From: Theobroma cacao | Taxonomy: Eukaryota; Streptophyta; Magnoliopsida; Malvales; Malvaceae | Direction of reading: 5' to 3' | DNA: 64,000 bases | Assembly: GCF_000208745.1 (NCBI RefSeq) | Contig: NC_030855.1 | Location: forward strand, 24,455,759 to 24,519,758 | Part shown: in pieces, positions 61,262-64,000 of the stretch | Numbering within the stretch: the stretch's first letter is position 1 | Layout: the number at the start of each line of letters is the position of its first letter | The notes under the pieces: generated by a model | The model's database searches: none | What the model was told of the DNA's origin: nothing | What the model saw: only the letters and a program-made list of their open reading frames with translations | Position numbers and translations under genes: made by a program

Positions 61262-61440
61262 GTACATGTAACTTGAATTTGATTTGTACTACCATACTAC
61301 TTTCTAAATTGGACAACAGCCTCTCCCCTCTACATGTTGGCCAATATATTTGATTTCCCATCTTTCTGGGGGTCTGAATGAAGTTTACTTCTATTAAGCG
61401 ACTTCAGGTTGTACTAGTTTCTTGTACTGAAATCTTGTAC
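61262..61440. promoter_or_regulatory. cluster of five GTAC copper-response cores upstream of MIR397
   Basis: GTAC occurs at 61262, 61286, 61411, 61424 and 61437. Four share TTGTACT, and those at 61286 and 61437 read GTACTAC, matching the GTACTRC pattern reported for SPL7-dependent copper-deficiency promoters. Chance expectation for a given 4-mer in 180 bp is below one. They lie 160-340 bp upstream of the hairpin. Confidence 0.6.
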
Positions 61441-61934
61441 TACACTTAACCCCAAGGTCCAACTGGTTTACGAAAATTTTTTTGTATATAGAATGCAAAA
61501 CTGTGTCGGATTAGTCAGAAATTCTTCATCACAAACCTTCAGGCTCCAGGTAGGGGCCACTTGATTGGTAGGTCAAATGGTAGAACTTTGATAATTTTCT
61601 ATTGATAACAGACTTCCATTGACCAGCTTTAATTTCACCTTCCATAAAGAAGAGAAGCCTATATTTATTAGAAGTGATGATGTTAACACCGGCTTTTGAT
61701 TTTGCAGGGAATCAACAGTAATTTATTGACTTGGATTTTAATTGAAAATCCTGCCATTTTTGTAAATAATGCAAAATGTACAAGGGTTCCTTGATTACAT
61801 GTACAGTATTTAGAAGAGGAGATGAATATGCCTAGATTAAGTATATTAGACAAGAAGAAGTTAAATAGCAGCCTGGAAGAAGAATCAAAAGAATAATTAC
61901 ATGTACACATTTACAGTATATACCTAAAATCAGC
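61441..61934. other. spacer between MIR397 promoter and RNase H-like gene
   Basis: AT-rich, no gene seen. The part near 61935 should be the 3' UTR of the RNase H-like gene. Confidence 0.5.
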
Positions 61935-62543
61935 TTATCTTCTGCGAAGAATGATCTTACCCTCCGCGTCTTCATGCACTATAGGTAGAACTTCCTTTGG
62001 AGGAATATGCCACCAAATTTGAGGTTTCTTCAGCTGATGTCCAATTTGAGCCAGTTTATCAGCAGCTCTGTTGCCTTCCCTATAGATATGAGTGACAATA
62101 CAATTGTTAAGCTCCGGTATGATCAGGTTTATATGACTAACATGTCTTTGTAATTCTGCACATTTAACCTGCCTCCTCTGGACAATGACATCGACCAATG
62201 TCTTGGCATCGCCTTCAAGCCATACATCAGTCCAACCATTTTCCAGCACCAACTCAAGGCCTCTTCGCAGTGCAGCTAGTTCTGCAATAGTGCTAGTGCT
62301 TCTTCCTATGGATTGGGCATAACCAAGTAGGAATTCAGCCTTGTGGTTCCTGAACACCCCACCAATGCTAGCTTTTCCTCCTCTACCTTTGCAAGATCCA
62401 TCAAAGTTTAATTTAGTCCATCCGATTTCAGGTTTTTCCCATGACACTGGAATAGCTTCTTTGTGCCAGTTCCTAATCAACAATTGAACTGGGTTCTGTA
62501 TCAGTTTTTGGCATCTAAAGATGTTGCTGAAGGCCAACATCAT
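61935..62543 (-). CDS. stand-alone RNase H-like (RVT_3) protein
   Basis: An uninterrupted 202-aa frame with one RNase H fold. The catalytic set is complete: D48 in KLNFDGSCKG, E88 in TIAELAALRRGL, D112 in WLEGDAKTLVD and D162 in IYREGNRAADKLA. The fold is the one found at the C-terminus of plant non-LTR retrotransposon polyproteins, but no reverse transcriptase or endonuclease sequence flanks it, and the frame carries no stop or frameshift. About 30 residues before the domain and about 35 after it (IWWHIPPKEVLPIVHEDAEG) are present. It is either a domesticated RNase H-like gene or a well-preserved piece of a transposon. The ATG at 62543 is followed at once by a second; upstream exons cannot be excluded. 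Confidence 0.75.
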   Translation of the reverse strand: MMLAFSNIFRCQKLIQNPVQLLIRNWHKEAIPVSWEKPEIGWTKLNFDGSCKGRGGKASIGGVFRNHKAEFLLGYAQSIGRSTSTIAELAALRRGLELVLENGWTDVWLEGDAKTLVDVIVQRRQVKCAELQRHVSHINLIIPELNNCIVTHIYREGNRAADKLAQIGHQLKKPQIWWHIPPKEVLPIVHEDAEGKIILRRR

Positions 62544-64000
62544 GTTTCTAACATTCCCTTCTTAAAAGCTAGTTAAACTATCTGTTGAAGTTCTGAACAT
62601 GGAAGATCAATATTAACAAGGGAAGAATGTACGAGATTAATGGCTAAAAGCAATTCAGTTTAACGTTAAAAATGAGAGCAGAACAGTGTTACAAAAATCC
62701 CCAGGAAAATGAAAGTGAAAGAGAAACAAGTACGGGTTGAAACCATGATAGGAAGCAAAATTTTGACAGGCAAAAACCAGGATAAACCTTTGAAGAGGAC
62801 TAATCCAGAAAGATAAAGAAAAGAACCAAAAGTCATAGAAGTTCATTTCCTTGCCTTTGGCATTGGAATATAGAAGTTTTTGGAGTGGAGATAAAGCAAG
62901 GAACATTCACAATTTGAGAGCAAGAAGCAACATTTTGATATTCATAAGGATCAAAATGGCCAGCGAGATTCCTTTAAGAACTCTCAAGCATCTATTTATT
63001 GGATTCTTAAGAAAACCCTGCCTGCTTGACTGCTTGCATGAGAAGAAAGGATTCAAAATGCTGGCACAAAATGGCTACCATCAAACTGTAACTGTAAAAT
63101 TTAACTGTCTTATCCTATCCAAAGAAAAACCTGATTAACCGATAGGTCAGGGGTACTTTCCAATTGAATTGCGGTTAAATTACAAAAGGATGGTGTGGAA
63201 GGGCTTTACTTAATTTAGTTGACTCGCAATAAATTTAATTTCTTAGAGAGTACTGCAAGCCTGTCTGAGTCCTCATTTACTCTCCTAGTATCCTGATGGT
63301 GAAAAGATATTATAGAAAACAAAATCCAAGTGGTTTGAAATGCTCTCAAACTTTACCAGGTGATCAAGTTAATTCAATGGGTTGTGTTTCTGATCTCTGC
63401 CCCTGGAAAGAGAAAAGGTCTCAACCAGGAAAGAGATTAGTAGTTAATTTTATTCATTTTGCTACAACAGAGTTTGGACCATTCCATCAACGACAGGCCA
63501 GACAGCAAATATATAGTCAACTCAATGCGGTTTAAGCATAAGAAAGCGTGAGTTTGTTGGTCACTTTGGGTATGAAACAAAGGGTATACAAAGATTGGAC
63601 TTTTTAGCCCAACAATTTTCACAAAGTACAGATATTCTAAACTTTCATCCCTTGTCAAAGCTTGAGCATTTTTGCACTGAGGAAAGAGCTACTTGCTTCA
63701 TCATAGAACAAGACGGACTTGAATCTTCAAAAGGCATTCTTTTTACCAATGAGCCACAGCCAATCCAAAGCAACCCCTGCAAATATGCCAGCTAATAAAC
63801 AGAGCACTAGTAAATTACCTAGAGCATTTTGCTCAGGTCCCTGCAAAAAGGAAAAGAAAAAAATGAAAATTTTTTATCATATATTACTAAGAACACTAAA
63901 ACTTGTAGCAAACTCCATCCAAAGAAAAGGTAAAATTACTAACCTTGTAACCTTTAGGTGCTGCAGTAAGGACACAGACTGTAAGGTGACCATTTGTTAA
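62544..64000. other. spacer at the right end
   Basis: No supportable gene. Open frames at 62655-63138, 63296-63658 and 63595-64000 overlap on different frames and strands without recognisable similarity; the last runs off the window edge. Confidence 0.45.

Noticed and set aside
60968..61267. 99-aa minus-strand frame with a poly(Ile-Tyr) run
   Set aside because: It is a translation of the AT/GT microsatellite and the MIR397 hairpin; the locus is a microRNA gene.

Overview
This is nuclear genomic DNA of a flowering plant, almost certainly a eudicot. The genes carry short GT-AG introns in an AT-rich background, there are no operons, and the families are plant-specific (STP hexose carrier, R2R3-MYB, MFT, DUF3774 wound peptides, MIR397). 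I cannot name the species from the sequence; a rosid is a reasonable guess. From memory, STP12, VAP4-2 and MYB102 lie together in Arabidopsis (At4g21480, At4g21450, At4g21440), and the duplicate segment has VAP4-1/MAMI, MYB49 and AHL (At5g54110, At5g54230, At5g54390). The left half of this window therefore looks like one ancestral block, which supports the MYB, VAP, STP and AHL calls.

Layout, left half. 1-4.8 kb is non-genic. A complete 521-aa STP1/12-type hexose/H+ symporter lies at 4970-7692 (+). A 94-aa secreted LysM protein (10999-11391, -) is followed by a DUF3774 wound-induced protein (12375-12620, -), a VAP4-type MSP-domain protein in seven exons (13800-16355, -), a conserved 136-aa protein of unknown function with a plastid-like N-terminus (17623-18138, -), and a second DUF3774 protein (19146-19421, -). 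Divergent from the last is a nine-exon HAL2-like 3'(2'),5'-bisphosphate nucleotidase (20619-24082, +). After 5 kb without a gene comes a MYB102/MYB49-type R2R3-MYB (29242-30572, +), then about 6 kb with little in it.

Layout, right half. 36.6-52.4 kb is a rearranged tandem array whose unit is MFT (a PEBP-family gene) followed by an ADCK2-like ABC1/UbiB kinase gene. MFT copy 1 is intact (36652-37481). Kinase copy A is a truncated pseudogene. Kinase copies B (44013-47171) and C (49241-52425) are intact at 630 and 629 aa. A second MFT copy (47608-48307) lacks the first two thirds of exon 1 and has lost its exon 1 donor. Between A and B a patch of about 3.6 kb replaces kinase and MFT sequence. The patch contains an ADP/ATP-carrier fragment, a fold-back palindrome, and an inverted copy of the 3' end of the HAL2-like gene that lies 17 kb to the left.

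The right end holds a 13-exon WRC/JmjC protein (53503-58901, -, 1033 aa) whose JmjC domain has lost two of its three iron ligands, a MIR397 hairpin (61000-61118, -) with a cluster of GTAC copper-response cores upstream, and a stand-alone RNase H-like protein (61935-62543, -).

The most rewarding items are the MIR397 locus with its copper-type promoter, the degenerate JmjC protein, and the MFT/kinase array with filler DNA, apparent gene conversion and an 8-nt first coding exon. I see no CRISPR array, no complete transposon and no tRNA or rRNA gene. All exon models are read by eye from splice signals, frame and family similarity.
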